DNA of 64,000 nt from Pseudomonas sp. LFM046 (GTDB lineage Bacteria; Pseudomonadota; Gammaproteobacteria; Pseudomonadales; Pseudomonadaceae), in contig NZ_JYKO02000001.1 in the NCBI RefSeq assembly GCF_000949385.2, forward strand, positions 3,336,648-3,400,647. Direction: 5' to 3'. The notes under the pieces were generated by a model. The model was not told the origin of the DNA. It saw only the letters and a program-made list of their open reading frames with translations, and made no database searches. Position 1 is the stretch's first letter. The number at the start of each line of letters is the position of its first letter. A program made the position numbers and the translations under genes. Below, in pieces: positions 24,844 to 33,536 of the stretch.

Positions 24844-25866
24844 ATGAGAGAACGAGATTCGGTGGCCGCATACCTGGTCCAGGCTGCGCTTTACCGACTG
24901 AAGGACCACCCCGATCGGGTGCGGGCGATGCTCGACGAAGCCGGGATCGACCCCGGCATCCTGGAAACGCCCGATGCCCGCCTCCCCGCCCCCACCGTGA
25001 ACCGTTTCTGGCTGGCCATGACCCGCGAGCTGGACGACGAATTCTTCGGTTTCGACTCCCGTGGCATGCCCCAGGGCAGCTTCGCCCTGATCTGCCGGGG
25101 CCTGATCCAGGAACCGACCCTGGGCAAGGCGCTGCGCCAGCTCCTGAACTCCATGGGCCTGTTCCTGCGGGATATTCGCGCCAGCCTGGAACTGCGCAGT
25201 GGCCAGGCGGTGATCTGCCTGCGCACCTCGCTGCACGAGCCCAGCATCAGGAGCAGCGCCGAAGAGATCTACCTGAGCATCGTGCTGGGCGTGTTGTGCT
25301 GGCTCGCCGGCCGGCGCATTCCCATGGACAGGACCGCCTTCGGCTACCCTCGCCCGCCTCAAGGCGCCGATCCCCTGCTGTGGGGGCCGCTGCTGGAGTT
25401 CGACGCCCCCAACACTGAAGTGGCCTTCGATGCCGACTACCTGAACCTGCCGGTGGTGCAGGACCTGCCCGCGCTGAAGCACTTCCTGCGCACTTCACCG
25501 CAGTGGCTGGTGGTCCGCTTCCGCAATGAAGAGAGCCTGACGGCCAACGTGTTCCGGCGCCTGAAGCAGAACCGCGATCTCACCTGGCCGACCCTGGTGG
25601 AGCTGGCCCAGGAATTCGGCATGAACACCACCGCCTTCCGCCGCCAGCTGGAACGCGAGGGTTTCAGCTATCAGGAGATCAAGCACGAGGTTCGCCGTGC
25701 GCTGGCCTTCGAACTGCTTCGGGGCGACCAGTTCAGCATCAGCGAAATCGCGATCATGACCGGCTTCCAGGAACCCAGCGCCTTCCACCGGGTGTTCCGC
25801 CGCTGGACCGGGGAAAGCCCCGGCCAATTCCGCAAGCGAGTCCAGCAGGTTCCGGGCGACCGCTGA
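24844..25866 (+). CDS. AraC-family regulator (arabinose-binding-like ligand domain)
   Basis: 340 residues from ATG at 24844. The N-terminal about 200 residues are the AraC ligand-binding type found in OruR/ArgR-like Pseudomonas regulators; the C-terminus holds two helix-turn-helix motifs (LVELAQEFGMNTTAFRRQLEREG and ISEIAIMTGFQEPSAFHRVFRRWTGESPGQFR). It is divergent from the acyl-CoA dehydrogenase gene with a 177-base gap containing an inverted repeat GTGGC-N7-GCCAC at 24747-24763. It likely senses a metabolite of that pathway. Confidence 0.85.
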   Translation: MRERDSVAAYLVQAALYRLKDHPDRVRAMLDEAGIDPGILETPDARLPAPTVNRFWLAMTRELDDEFFGFDSRGMPQGSFALICRGLIQEPTLGKALRQLLNSMGLFLRDIRASLELRSGQAVICLRTSLHEPSIRSSAEEIYLSIVLGVLCWLAGRRIPMDRTAFGYPRPPQGADPLLWGPLLEFDAPNTEVAFDADYLNLPVVQDLPALKHFLRTSPQWLVVRFRNEESLTANVFRRLKQNRDLTWPTLVELAQEFGMNTTAFRRQLEREGFSYQEIKHEVRRALAFELLRGDQFSISEIAIMTGFQEPSAFHRVFRRWTGESPGQFRKRVQQVPGDR

Positions 25867-25886
25867 GCCCGGCGGCCGCCCACGCC

Positions 25887-26426
25887 TCAGGCCTCGACGG
25901 ACACCTGCGCGGCCGGCACCACCCGCGCGCGCACGCCGAAGCTCGACATGCTGCCGAGGACCTTGTTGTGGTGGGCAATGATCTGCGCCGCGCTGAGCAC
26001 GCCGTTGTCCAGGGTCGAATGGCCGTCCGCCACCAGCGTCACTTCGTAGCCCAGGGCCAGGGCGCGGCGCACGGTGGTGTCGACGCAGAAGTCGGTCTGC
26101 AGGCCGCAAACGATCAGGCGCTGGATGTCGTACTCCTGCAAGACTGCCTGCAGGTCGGTCTTGTGGAAGGAGTCCGGCGTGGTCTTGCGCACCCGGTAAT
26201 CACCCGCGTCAGCCGCCAGCCCCTCGGCCAGCTGCCAGCCATCGCTACCGAACCGGAAGTCCCCGTTGTCCTCTTCATGCTGGATCAGCACGACCGGCAA
26301 ACCGGCGGCCCGCGCCTTGGTGCTGATGCCGTTGATGGTGTCGATCACCCGTTCGATCTCGAAGGCGGCCTCGATGCCAACGCTGAGGGCCTGCTGCACG
26401 TCGATGATCAGGAGTGCGGTCTTCAT
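25887..26426 (-). CDS. Isochorismatase-like cysteine hydrolase
   Basis: 179 residues. The catalytic triad of the family is visible: Asp in LLIIDVQ, Lys in RKTTPDSF and the nucleophile Cys in GLQTDFCVDTTVR. Such enzymes hydrolyse amides or vinyl ethers of small metabolites (nicotinamide, carbamoylsarcosine, isochorismate). The start at 26426 is used because GGACGCTCCC precedes it; the frame to 26468 has no ribosome site. No neighbour indicates a pathway. Confidence 0.85.
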   Translation of the reverse strand: MKTALLIIDVQQALSVGIEAAFEIERVIDTINGISTKARAAGLPVVLIQHEEDNGDFRFGSDGWQLAEGLAADAGDYRVRKTTPDSFHKTDLQAVLQEYDIQRLIVCGLQTDFCVDTTVRRALALGYEVTLVADGHSTLDNGVLSAAQIIAHHNKVLGSMSSFGVRARVVPAAQVSVEA

Positions 26427-26496
26427 GGGAGCGTCCTTGAGGGGAGGAAAAGCGGAGATTAAGCCCACGCTCGAGTCGGCGCCACGTCCAATTGCT

Positions 26497-26517
26497 GGTG
26501 CGCACGGCGCACCCTAC
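26497..26517. repeat. Dispersed intergenic palindrome, GTAGGGTGCGC type, copy 2 (inverted)
   Basis: GGTGCGC, three bases, GCGCACCCTAC: the same unit as at 22691 and 54051 in the opposite orientation. It lies in the 209-base gap between the cysteine hydrolase and the alpha/beta hydrolase, which otherwise shows no feature. Confidence 0.6.
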
Positions 26518-26635
26518 CCGGTTGACTCCATTGCTGCGACCGCGCCATCTGCACCGCCAGCCCCAGCGGCCCCACTAGCCGCACCTCGGCATTTTCTGGC
26601 AGCCTCAGGCGTCACCCCGACCCTTGGAGCATTCC

Positions 26636-27433
26636 GTGCCGAGTCCCAGCCACCACACCCAGGACCTCCGGATCGACAGCCCCCATGGCAAGCTTTTCGT
26701 GCGCATCTGGAGCCCCGACCACCAGAGTCCCTCCTTCGAAGAGGCGCCCTTCGTTCTTTTCCATGACTCCCTCGGCTGTGTGGAGCTGTGGCGCGACTTC
26801 CCGAGCAAGCTCGCCGCCTTCACGGGCAGACCGGTGGTGGCCTATGACCGCCTCGGCTTCGGTCGGTCGGATGCCCATCCGGGTGAGCTGACCTTCGGTT
26901 TCGTCGGTGACGAGGCGGAACGCGCCTTCCCGCTGGTGATGGATCATCTTGGCGTCACCGACTTCATCGCCTTCGGCCACAGCGTCGGCGGCGGCATGGC
27001 CACCCACTGCGCCGCCCGGCACCGGGAGCACTGCGTGGCGCTGATCACCGAGTCGGCGCAAGCTTTCGTCGAAGACCGCACCCTGAAAGGCATCCGCGAG
27101 GCCAAGCAGGGCTTCCAGCAGGACGGCCAGATCGAACGGCTGATGAAGTACCACGGCGACAAGGCGCGCTGGGTGCTGGATGCCTGGACCGAAACCTGGC
27201 TCTCCCCCGGCTTCGCCCACTGGTCGCTGAAGGACGAAGTAGAACGCCTGGATTGCCCGGTTCTGGCCATCCACGGCGAGCTGGACGAGTTCGGCTCCGC
27301 CCTCCATCCACAGCGGATCGCCGAACTCACGGACAACCGTTCCCAGGTTCTGCTGATGGAGAAATGTGGCCACGTTCCCCATCGGGAAAAGACCGACCAG
27401 GTGATCCAGGCCGTGGGGGACTTTCTTCGCTGA
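26636..27433 (+). CDS. Alpha/beta hydrolase
   Basis: 265 residues from GTG at 26636, with GGAG seven bases upstream. The fold is evident: oxyanion region FVLFHDSLGC, nucleophile elbow GHSVGGGM, acid in IHGELDEFG and the catalytic His in KCGHVPHRE. The group includes small esterases and C-C bond hydrolases. The substrate is unknown and the gene stands alone ahead of a small conserved protein gene. Confidence 0.85.
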   Translation: MPSPSHHTQDLRIDSPHGKLFVRIWSPDHQSPSFEEAPFVLFHDSLGCVELWRDFPSKLAAFTGRPVVAYDRLGFGRSDAHPGELTFGFVGDEAERAFPLVMDHLGVTDFIAFGHSVGGGMATHCAARHREHCVALITESAQAFVEDRTLKGIREAKQGFQQDGQIERLMKYHGDKARWVLDAWTETWLSPGFAHWSLKDEVERLDCPVLAIHGELDEFGSALHPQRIAELTDNRSQVLLMEKCGHVPHREKTDQVIQAVGDFLR

Positions 27434-27469
27434 TGCGTGCCGCCCAACGGCTGGCTATGATCGAAAGCC

Positions 27470-27871
27470 ATGACACCCACACTCCCCACCCGCCAACCCT
27501 GCCCGCCCGGCGCCTGTAACTGCGGCCGTGACGAGCTGCTGGAACAGCCCGGCTCGGACGTGCGCATCCTGCTCCTGACCCGCCAGGAGGAGAAGCGCCT
27601 GCTCGATCGCCTGGAGAACATCCAGAGCCTGGCGGACCTGGAGCACATGCAGCGGCGGATGTACGAACAGCTTGGCATCCGCCTGTCCATTACTCCGGGC
27701 TACAACGAGGTGCGCACCATGCGCGGCCTCGATATCGAGATCGCTGAACTGCCGGGCCTCTGCCGCAAGACCCGCCAATCCATTCCGGCAGCCATCCGCC
27801 GAGGTCTGGAGAAGCGCCCGGAGATCGCCTACCGACTGCTCGACGCCCACGACCTGCTTCGCGACGCCTGA
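27470..27871 (+). CDS. Conserved hypothetical protein with CPPGxCxC motif
   Basis: 133 residues. Near the N-terminus is CPPGACNC, a tight three-cysteine cluster that could bind a metal. The rest is charged and helical (LTRQEEKRLLDRLENIQSLADLEHMQRRMYEQLGI) with a further single Cys. No signal peptide and no membrane segment. The function is not recognised. It starts 36 bases after the hydrolase gene. Confidence 0.65.
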   Translation: MTPTLPTRQPCPPGACNCGRDELLEQPGSDVRILLLTRQEEKRLLDRLENIQSLADLEHMQRRMYEQLGIRLSITPGYNEVRTMRGLDIEIAELPGLCRKTRQSIPAAIRRGLEKRPEIAYRLLDAHDLLRDA

Positions 27872-27951
27872 GGCGCCGCCCGGCGGCCTGGCTCGATTTC
27901 CCGGTTGGCGCTATACCGAAATCGTCTGGTCCGGCCTAGGAGGCGCTTGCG

Positions 27952-28815
27952 ATGCCGAGCCCGCTGGTGATTCGCGACATGACCCGCCCCGAGCTGGACG
28001 AGCTGGTGGGCTGGGCCGCACGGGAAGGCTGGAATCCCGGCCTCCATGATGCCGGCCTGTTCTGGGCCAACGATCCGGAAGCCTTCATTGCCGCCGACCT
28101 CGATGGGGAATTGATCGGCGGTGGCGCCATCACGTCCTACAACGGTGAATTCGGCTTCATGGGCTTCTTCATCGTCCGCCCCGAGTTTCGCGGCCAGGGC
28201 CTCGGCAATACCCTCTGGCACGTCCGCCGCGACAGGCTCCTGGCACGGCTGCGCCCGGGCGCGGCCATTGGCATGGACGGTGTGTTCGCCATGCAGGACT
28301 ACTACGCCAAGGGCGGATTCGTGTTTTCCCATCGCAACCTGCGCTTTCGCATGGACCTCGCGGGAGACTTGCCAGCGCCTGACGAGGACGTGGCGCCGCT
28401 CGGCGAATTTCCCTTCGAAGCCGTGCAGGCGTACGACCGCCGCTGCTTCCCCGCGCCCCGGACAACCTTCCTGCAAGGCTGGACCACCCAGCCCGATGCC
28501 CTCGCCCTGGGCTGCCGGCGCGACGGGAAACTGTGCGGCTACGGCGTGGTGCGGCGCTGCCAGGAAGGTTGCAAGATCGGCCCGCTGTTTGCCGATGACG
28601 CTCGGGCCGCCAGGGCGCTGTTCGCCCATCTGGCTCGATTCGCCGTGGGCGGTCCGCTGTTCCTGGATGCCCCGGAAAACAACGCGGCGGCCATGGCGTT
28701 GGTCCGTGAGCACGGGATGGAGGAGGTCTTCGGCTGCGCGCGGATGTACCTCGGTCCACCTCCGCCGGTCGACCAGCAGCGCGTATTCGGCGTCACCACC
28801 TTCGAGCTGGGCTGA
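27952..28815 (+). CDS. GNAT-family N-acetyltransferase
   Basis: 287 residues. The N-terminal half is a GNAT domain with the acetyl-CoA loop in [15 protein letters not shown]; the C-terminal half is the second GNAT-like domain seen in YitH-type proteins ([21 protein letters not shown]). A strong AGGAGG lies before ATG at 27952. Its last base is the first base of the next gene's ATG, so the two are coupled. Acceptor unknown. Confidence 0.85.
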   Translation: MPSPLVIRDMTRPELDELVGWAAREGWNPGLHDAGLFWANDPEAFIAADLDGELIGGGAITSYNGEFGFMGFFIVRPEFRGQGLGNTLWHVRRDRLLARLRPGAAIGMDGVFAMQDYYAKGGFVFSHRNLRFRMDLAGDLPAPDEDVAPLGEFPFEAVQAYDRRCFPAPRTTFLQGWTTQPDALALGCRRDGKLCGYGVVRRCQEGCKIGPLFADDARAARALFAHLARFAVGGPLFLDAPENNAAAMALVREHGMEEVFGCARMYLGPPPPVDQQRVFGVTTFELG

Positions 28816-29726
28816 TGGCCGAACGCGATCTCGTCGGTTACGCCGGCAAGCCACCCCACCCACGCTGGCCCGGGGATGCCCGGGTCGCAGTGCAGTTCGT
28901 GCTCAACGTCGAGGAAGGCGCCGAATCCTGCGTGCTCAATGGCGACGCCCAGTCGGAAGCCTACCTCCACGAACTGCCGGGCCGCCCGCCCCGTATTGGC
29001 GAGCGCGACCTCAGCGTCGAGGGCCTGTACGAATACGGCTCCCGCGCGGGCGTCTGGCGCATCCTGGACCTCTTCAACGAGCGGGGCTTGCCGCTGACCG
29101 CCTTCGCTGTCGGCCGGGCACTGGAGCTGGTGCCGCAGATCGGCCACGCTCTGCGCGCCGGCGGTCATGAGGTGGCCGGCCACGGCTACCGCTGGCTGGA
29201 CTACCGCGACATTCCAGAAGATGAGGAGCGGCGCCATATCCGCCTCACCATCGAGCTGATCGAGCGCATCTGCGGCCGGCGTCCGGTGGGCTGGTACACG
29301 GGCCGGGTCAGCCCGAACACCCGCCACCTGCTGCGGGAGGAAGGCGGTTTCCTCTACAGCTCGGACGCCTACAACGACGACCTGCCCTACTGGCTTCCAG
29401 GTTCGCCGCCCCACCTGGTAATTCCCTACACCCTGGTCAATAACGACGCCCGCTACCTGCTGCCCAACGGTTTCGCCTCGGGGCAGGACTTCTTCCAACT
29501 GCTCCGGGACGCCTTCGACTTCCTCTGGCAGGAAGGTACGCGGCAACCCAAGATGATGAGCATCGGCTTGCACGGCCGAATCAGCGGCCACCCGGCACGG
29601 GCCATGGCCCTGGCACGTTTCCTGGACCACGTGCAGGGGCACGACGGGGTGTGGGTCTGTCGGCGGGAAGACATCGCCCGTCACTGGGCCGCCGAGCAGC
29701 GCGCGCCCCACGGACCGTCGGCGTAA
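28815..29726 (+). CDS. Polysaccharide-deacetylase-fold hydrolase, PuuE allantoinase-like
   Basis: 303 residues of the NodB-like group. The sequence follows the metal-independent allantoinase PuuE closely in layout: [84 protein letters not shown]. PuuE opens the allantoin ring. No other ureide genes are nearby, and the coupled acetyltransferase is not part of that pathway, so a different amide substrate is possible. Confidence 0.75.
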   Translation: MAERDLVGYAGKPPHPRWPGDARVAVQFVLNVEEGAESCVLNGDAQSEAYLHELPGRPPRIGERDLSVEGLYEYGSRAGVWRILDLFNERGLPLTAFAVGRALELVPQIGHALRAGGHEVAGHGYRWLDYRDIPEDEERRHIRLTIELIERICGRRPVGWYTGRVSPNTRHLLREEGGFLYSSDAYNDDLPYWLPGSPPHLVIPYTLVNNDARYLLPNGFASGQDFFQLLRDAFDFLWQEGTRQPKMMSIGLHGRISGHPARAMALARFLDHVQGHDGVWVCRREDIARHWAAEQRAPHGPSA

Positions 29727-29959
29727 AGCCCTCCGCACCCGTTACCGGAAGATTCACCTGCGCAGTCCACGACGCCCTCGGTGCCAGGCGTTTCGACAGT
29801 CGCGACGCCATCAGCATGCTCCTCAGGGGGCCGGAATCACGGTCTCGCGCGCCAGTTGCTCAATTTTATTGACGCCCCGTTAAGCAATTTGCACGCTTCT
29901 TGCAGAATTTTTTACGCTTCCAACCCTCTGTCACCCATCTACACGCGGAGTCTCACGAC

Positions 29960-31918
29960 ATGCCGTTGCGCGTAAAACTTGCCGTCAGCTTTCTGCTGAT
30001 AGGCTTGATACCGGTGCTGGCCACGGTCTTCACGGTGTATCAGCAGGCCAGCCAGGCCCTGCGCGAGCAGGCGCTCAATGCGCTGGAAGCCGTAGCGAAT
30101 ATCAAACAACAGCAACTGCAAGACAATTGGCAGGCGCGGCGTAACCAGCTCGCCGCCCTGGCCAGCAACCTCAGCACCAGCTACGCCGGGCTGGACGCCA
30201 CATCCCTGGTCACCAGCGCGAACTACGACCGGGCGATCTTCGAAAACTTCGTCGCCACCTTCGGCTACCGCGAACTCAAACTGGTCTCCCGCGAAGGACA
30301 GGTGCTGTTCAGCCTCCAGCGCAGTGCCGACTACCAGCAGAACCTGGGCGATGCGGCCTGGCGTGGCACGTCGCTGGGACAGGTGGTGCGCAGCGCGTTG
30401 GGCAGTGGTCAGGTGCAGATCGGCGACCTGGCGGTGAACGCGGCGGGCGGTGAACCCAGCCAGTACCTCGCCGCGCCGATCCGCGACGAGGGTGAACTCA
30501 AGGCGCTGCTGGTCCTTGAGCTGCCGCTGTCCGAGCTGAACCGGGTGATGCAGGCGCGCCAGGGTCTGGGCGAAGCCGGCGAAACCTATCTGGTGGGTAC
30601 CGACGGCCGCCTGCGTTCCGATTCGGTGCGCTTTGCCGAACACCGGGTCCAGCGCGCCGGCGAAGAGGCCGCTCCCCCGCCCGGCGAGGCGATCCGCCAT
30701 GCCCTGGATGGCGAGCAGGGACGCCTGGCCGAAGCCGGCCTCAACGGCCAGCCGGCGCTCAAGGCGTTCGTTCCCCTGCAACTGGACGGCCAACGCTGGG
30801 CACTGATTGCCGAGATGGATCAAGAGCAAGCCTTCGCCCCGGTACACGCCTTGATGTGGCGGGTCCTGCTGCTGGTGGCCTTAACCATGGCCGGCGTGGC
30901 CGTGGCCACCTGGCTGGTCAGCCGTAGCGTGATGCGCCCGCTGGGTGGTGAGCCACGGCGCATGGCCGAGTTGGCCCAGCGCCTGGCCGCCGGCGAGCTG
31001 CATCTGGGCGCCGATGCCAACGGGCACAGCGGCCTGATGGAGGCCCTGCACGAGATGGCACGGGCCTGGCGCCAGGTGGTCGAGCGACTGCGCCAGGCCA
31101 GCCATGCGGTGGACGCCGCCAGTGGCGACATCCTCGGGGCCGCCGGGCACACCAGCAACAGCCTGGACCAGCAACAGGAGGCCCTGGAGCTGGTGGTCAG
31201 CGCGGTCGACCAGATGGCCGCCACCGTCCAGGAAATTGCCAACAACGCCAGTCAGAGCGCCGATGGCAGCGCTGCCGCGCGCGACGCATTCGCCACCGTG
31301 CAGAGCAGCCTGCAACGCATGATCGGCCAGCAGGATCGGCTGCTCGCCGGTCTGCGCGGCGCTGACCAGGTGGTGCAGACCCTGGCCACCGACAGCCAGC
31401 AGATCGGCTCGGTGCTGGAGGTGATCCGCGCCATCGCCGAACAGACCAACCTGCTCGCCCTCAACGCGGCTATCGAAGCGGCCCGTGCCGGCGATCAGGG
31501 CCGCGGCTTCGCCGTGGTGGCCGACGAGGTGCGCAATCTGGCGCAGAAGACCCAGCAGGCCACCGAAGAGATTGTCGCGATCGTCGCCGCCCTCGGTGAG
31601 TCGTCCGGCGAAGCGCAGACGCGCATGGGGGACTCCAGCGAACAGGCCCGCGCGCTCGAGCTGGAGACCCAATCCGTGCTCGCCTCACTCGGTCAGTTGG
31701 ATGATTCGCTGAAGGACGTCCACGCGCTGGCGTTCCAGATCGCTGCGGCGGCCGAACAGCAGGCGTCCACCACCCAGGAGGTCAATCAGCACATGCACAG
31801 GCTCAGCGACATGACCGTCGAGAACCGACGCACCGCCGCTCACACCCGCGAATGCGGCGAACACCTGCGCAAAGTGGCCGGCAGCCAGGAACAATTGGTC
31901 GCGCAGTTCCAGCTCTAG
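29960..31918 (+). CDS. Methyl-accepting chemotaxis protein (chemoreceptor)
   Basis: 652 residues from ATG at 29960. Membrane helix 1 is at about residues 6-28, then a periplasmic sensor of about 270 residues with the double-Cache look ([26 protein letters not shown]), helix 2 near 300-320, a HAMP-like linker and the signalling domain. The hairpin tip [42 protein letters not shown] is the invariant core that contacts CheA and CheW. It signals to the flagellar motor. Ligand unknown. It lies alone after 233 bases in which no other feature was seen. Confidence 0.93.
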   Translation: MPLRVKLAVSFLLIGLIPVLATVFTVYQQASQALREQALNALEAVANIKQQQLQDNWQARRNQLAALASNLSTSYAGLDATSLVTSANYDRAIFENFVATFGYRELKLVSREGQVLFSLQRSADYQQNLGDAAWRGTSLGQVVRSALGSGQVQIGDLAVNAAGGEPSQYLAAPIRDEGELKALLVLELPLSELNRVMQARQGLGEAGETYLVGTDGRLRSDSVRFAEHRVQRAGEEAAPPPGEAIRHALDGEQGRLAEAGLNGQPALKAFVPLQLDGQRWALIAEMDQEQAFAPVHALMWRVLLLVALTMAGVAVATWLVSRSVMRPLGGEPRRMAELAQRLAAGELHLGADANGHSGLMEALHEMARAWRQVVERLRQASHAVDAASGDILGAAGHTSNSLDQQQEALELVVSAVDQMAATVQEIANNASQSADGSAAARDAFATVQSSLQRMIGQQDRLLAGLRGADQVVQTLATDSQQIGSVLEVIRAIAEQTNLLALNAAIEAARAGDQGRGFAVVADEVRNLAQKTQQATEEIVAIVAALGESSGEAQTRMGDSSEQARALELETQSVLASLGQLDDSLKDVHALAFQIAAAAEQQASTTQEVNQHMHRLSDMTVENRRTAAHTRECGEHLRKVAGSQEQLVAQFQL

Positions 31919-32047
31919 GTGCGGACTTGCCAGGTGGGCTTCAAAGGTCTCCGGGCCAGGGATGGCGCGGCGAAATGACGGGCTGAAGCGGAACCACCGA
32001 GGGGTAGCCATGGCGTACTGCTTGCCAGGGCGACCCCTCGACAGCAC

Positions 32048-33007
32048 TTAGTGGAACGGGAAGATGTAGTTCATCCAGGCCGCCATGCGCAAAAGGATCT
32101 TGCGCATGATCGCCACATGGTGGAAGTGCTTGCTGTAGAGCGCTGCCTGGCCATAAGAACCGCCGGGCATCAGCGCCGCGTACTGGGCATAGTCCGGGTC
32201 GGTGATTTCGATGATCACCGGCACACGGCCGGGAGGCGGTGAGCCGGTGAAGCTGATCAAGGTGCCGGACGGCTGCACCTGACCCTCACCAATCACGCCG
32301 ATCACCTGCTTCACCTTGCCCTGGAATACCCGGCCGGGGATACCGTCGAAGGCCACTTCCGCCTCATCGCCGGTGCTCAGGCGCAGTTGGCTGTTCTGGC
32401 GCATCCAGGCGGCGAAGTAATGCCCCTCATCCGGAATGAAGACCATGGAGGGGCGCAGCGGCAGCCGGGTCGCCATCATCCCCGGGCGCAGGGACACGTG
32501 GGTGACGAAACCCTTGCTCGGCGCCCGAACCACAGTGCTGTCCAGCTCGAACTGGGCATTGCCCAGTTGCGCCTCCAGGTCTTCCACCCGCGCGGTGGTG
32601 AGGTCGACATCGCGGCGGTTGCCGACATTGCGAGCGGCCAGTTCACGGGCGCGGGACTGGTCGGCACGGGCCGAGACCAATTGGGCCTTCAGGGACTTCA
32701 GCCGGAATTCGAAGGGTCTCGGGTCGATGCGGAACAGCACATCGCCTTTCTCCAGCGGCTCGTTACCCTTGACCGGCACGTCGATTACCTGGCCGGTCAC
32801 CACCGGAATCACCGGCGTCGACACGAAGTAGGTGCGCGCCACCTCGGAGTACGGGTGGTTGTAGTTCATCAGGAAGATCAGCGTACCGATCAGCACGATG
32901 CCCCCGAGCACGGCAGTGGGCACGCTCCACTTGTTCAGCGGGATCTTGAAAATCTTGAAGACGGCGACGCAGATGGCGGTGTAGGTAAGGATCAGTAACA
33001 GGTCCAT
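32048..33007 (-). CDS. yiaV: HlyD-family membrane fusion protein (YiaV-like)
   Basis: 319 residues with two N-terminal hydrophobic segments (about 2-20 and 28-48), then the biotinyl-lipoyl-like half (IPVVTGQVIDVPVKGNEPLEKGDVLFRID), a helical hairpin (KSLKAQLVSARADQSRARELAAR) and the beta-barrel part. It is the inner-membrane adaptor type that pairs with the small DUF3302 protein encoded three bases upstream. A dedicated outer-membrane partner is not next to it. Substrate unknown. Confidence 0.85.
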   Translation of the reverse strand: MDLLLILTYTAICVAVFKIFKIPLNKWSVPTAVLGGIVLIGTLIFLMNYNHPYSEVARTYFVSTPVIPVVTGQVIDVPVKGNEPLEKGDVLFRIDPRPFEFRLKSLKAQLVSARADQSRARELAARNVGNRRDVDLTTARVEDLEAQLGNAQFELDSTVVRAPSKGFVTHVSLRPGMMATRLPLRPSMVFIPDEGHYFAAWMRQNSQLRLSTGDEAEVAFDGIPGRVFQGKVKQVIGVIGEGQVQPSGTLISFTGSPPPGRVPVIIEITDPDYAQYAALMPGGSYGQAALYSKHFHHVAIMRKILLRMAAWMNYIFPFH

Positions 33008-33010
33008 TGA

Positions 33011-33364
33011 TCAGCCCTCCTTCCGCTCGTCGTGGGAAGCAGCCTGCTGCCCCTCCAGCTGTTCGATGCGCTGGCGAAGTTCCGCCAGTTCCTTCACCAG
33101 GTCAGCATCCTGGCTGGCCCCCTGCTTGCCATGGTTGAAGCCCCAGCCCCGATCCTCGCGGTACAACATGGCCCAGATCCAGAGGAACGGCCACAACGCG
33201 TGGAGGGTGAAGAGGCTGACCCAGCCGGCCGCGTGGATGGCGTCCTGGTGGGGATGATTGCGGTGTACCGCGATTTCGTAGGGAATGTCGTGGAGGACGA
33301 TGATGCCGTAGAACAGCACGATCCCCACGAAAATAAGCACGCCCAGTGCAAAGTAGTCGAGCAT
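33011..33364 (-). CDS. yiaW: DUF3302 inner-membrane protein (YiaW-like)
   Basis: 117 residues: a first membrane helix at about 3-24 (FALGVLIFVGIVLFYGIIVLHD), a second around 46-66, then a charged tail with a short coiled coil (LVKELAELRQRIEQLEGQQ). This is the constant partner of YiaV-type HlyD proteins. It lies upstream in the same transcript. Role in transport assumed from the pairing. Confidence 0.85.
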   Translation of the reverse strand: MLDYFALGVLIFVGIVLFYGIIVLHDIPYEIAVHRNHPHQDAIHAAGWVSLFTLHALWPFLWIWAMLYREDRGWGFNHGKQGASQDADLVKELAELRQRIEQLEGQQAASHDERKEG

Positions 33365-33536
33365 GAAGGCCTTCCTGATCAGCGGCCCTCATGACGTGGA
33401 TGGGGGCCCGTTAGACGAAGCTGGAGTCGGGGCGAATGCCTTCAGGACACCTGATGGCCTCTCCCCCTCCCGAACTCCAGCGTAGTTCAAGTTGCTTCGT
33501 CTGCAGGGCCCTTTTCAAGGCCCCTGTCACGGGCCC

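Noticed and set aside
22894-25482. Extended minus-strand frame upstream of the acyl-CoA dehydrogenase start
   Set aside because: The frame is simply open through the divergent AraC gene; homology and length fix the start at 24666.
31998-32040. Inverted repeat CGAGGGGT / ACCCCTCG between the chemoreceptor and HlyD genes
   Set aside because: The loop is 27 bases and there is no T-run; a role as a bidirectional terminator is possible but weak.
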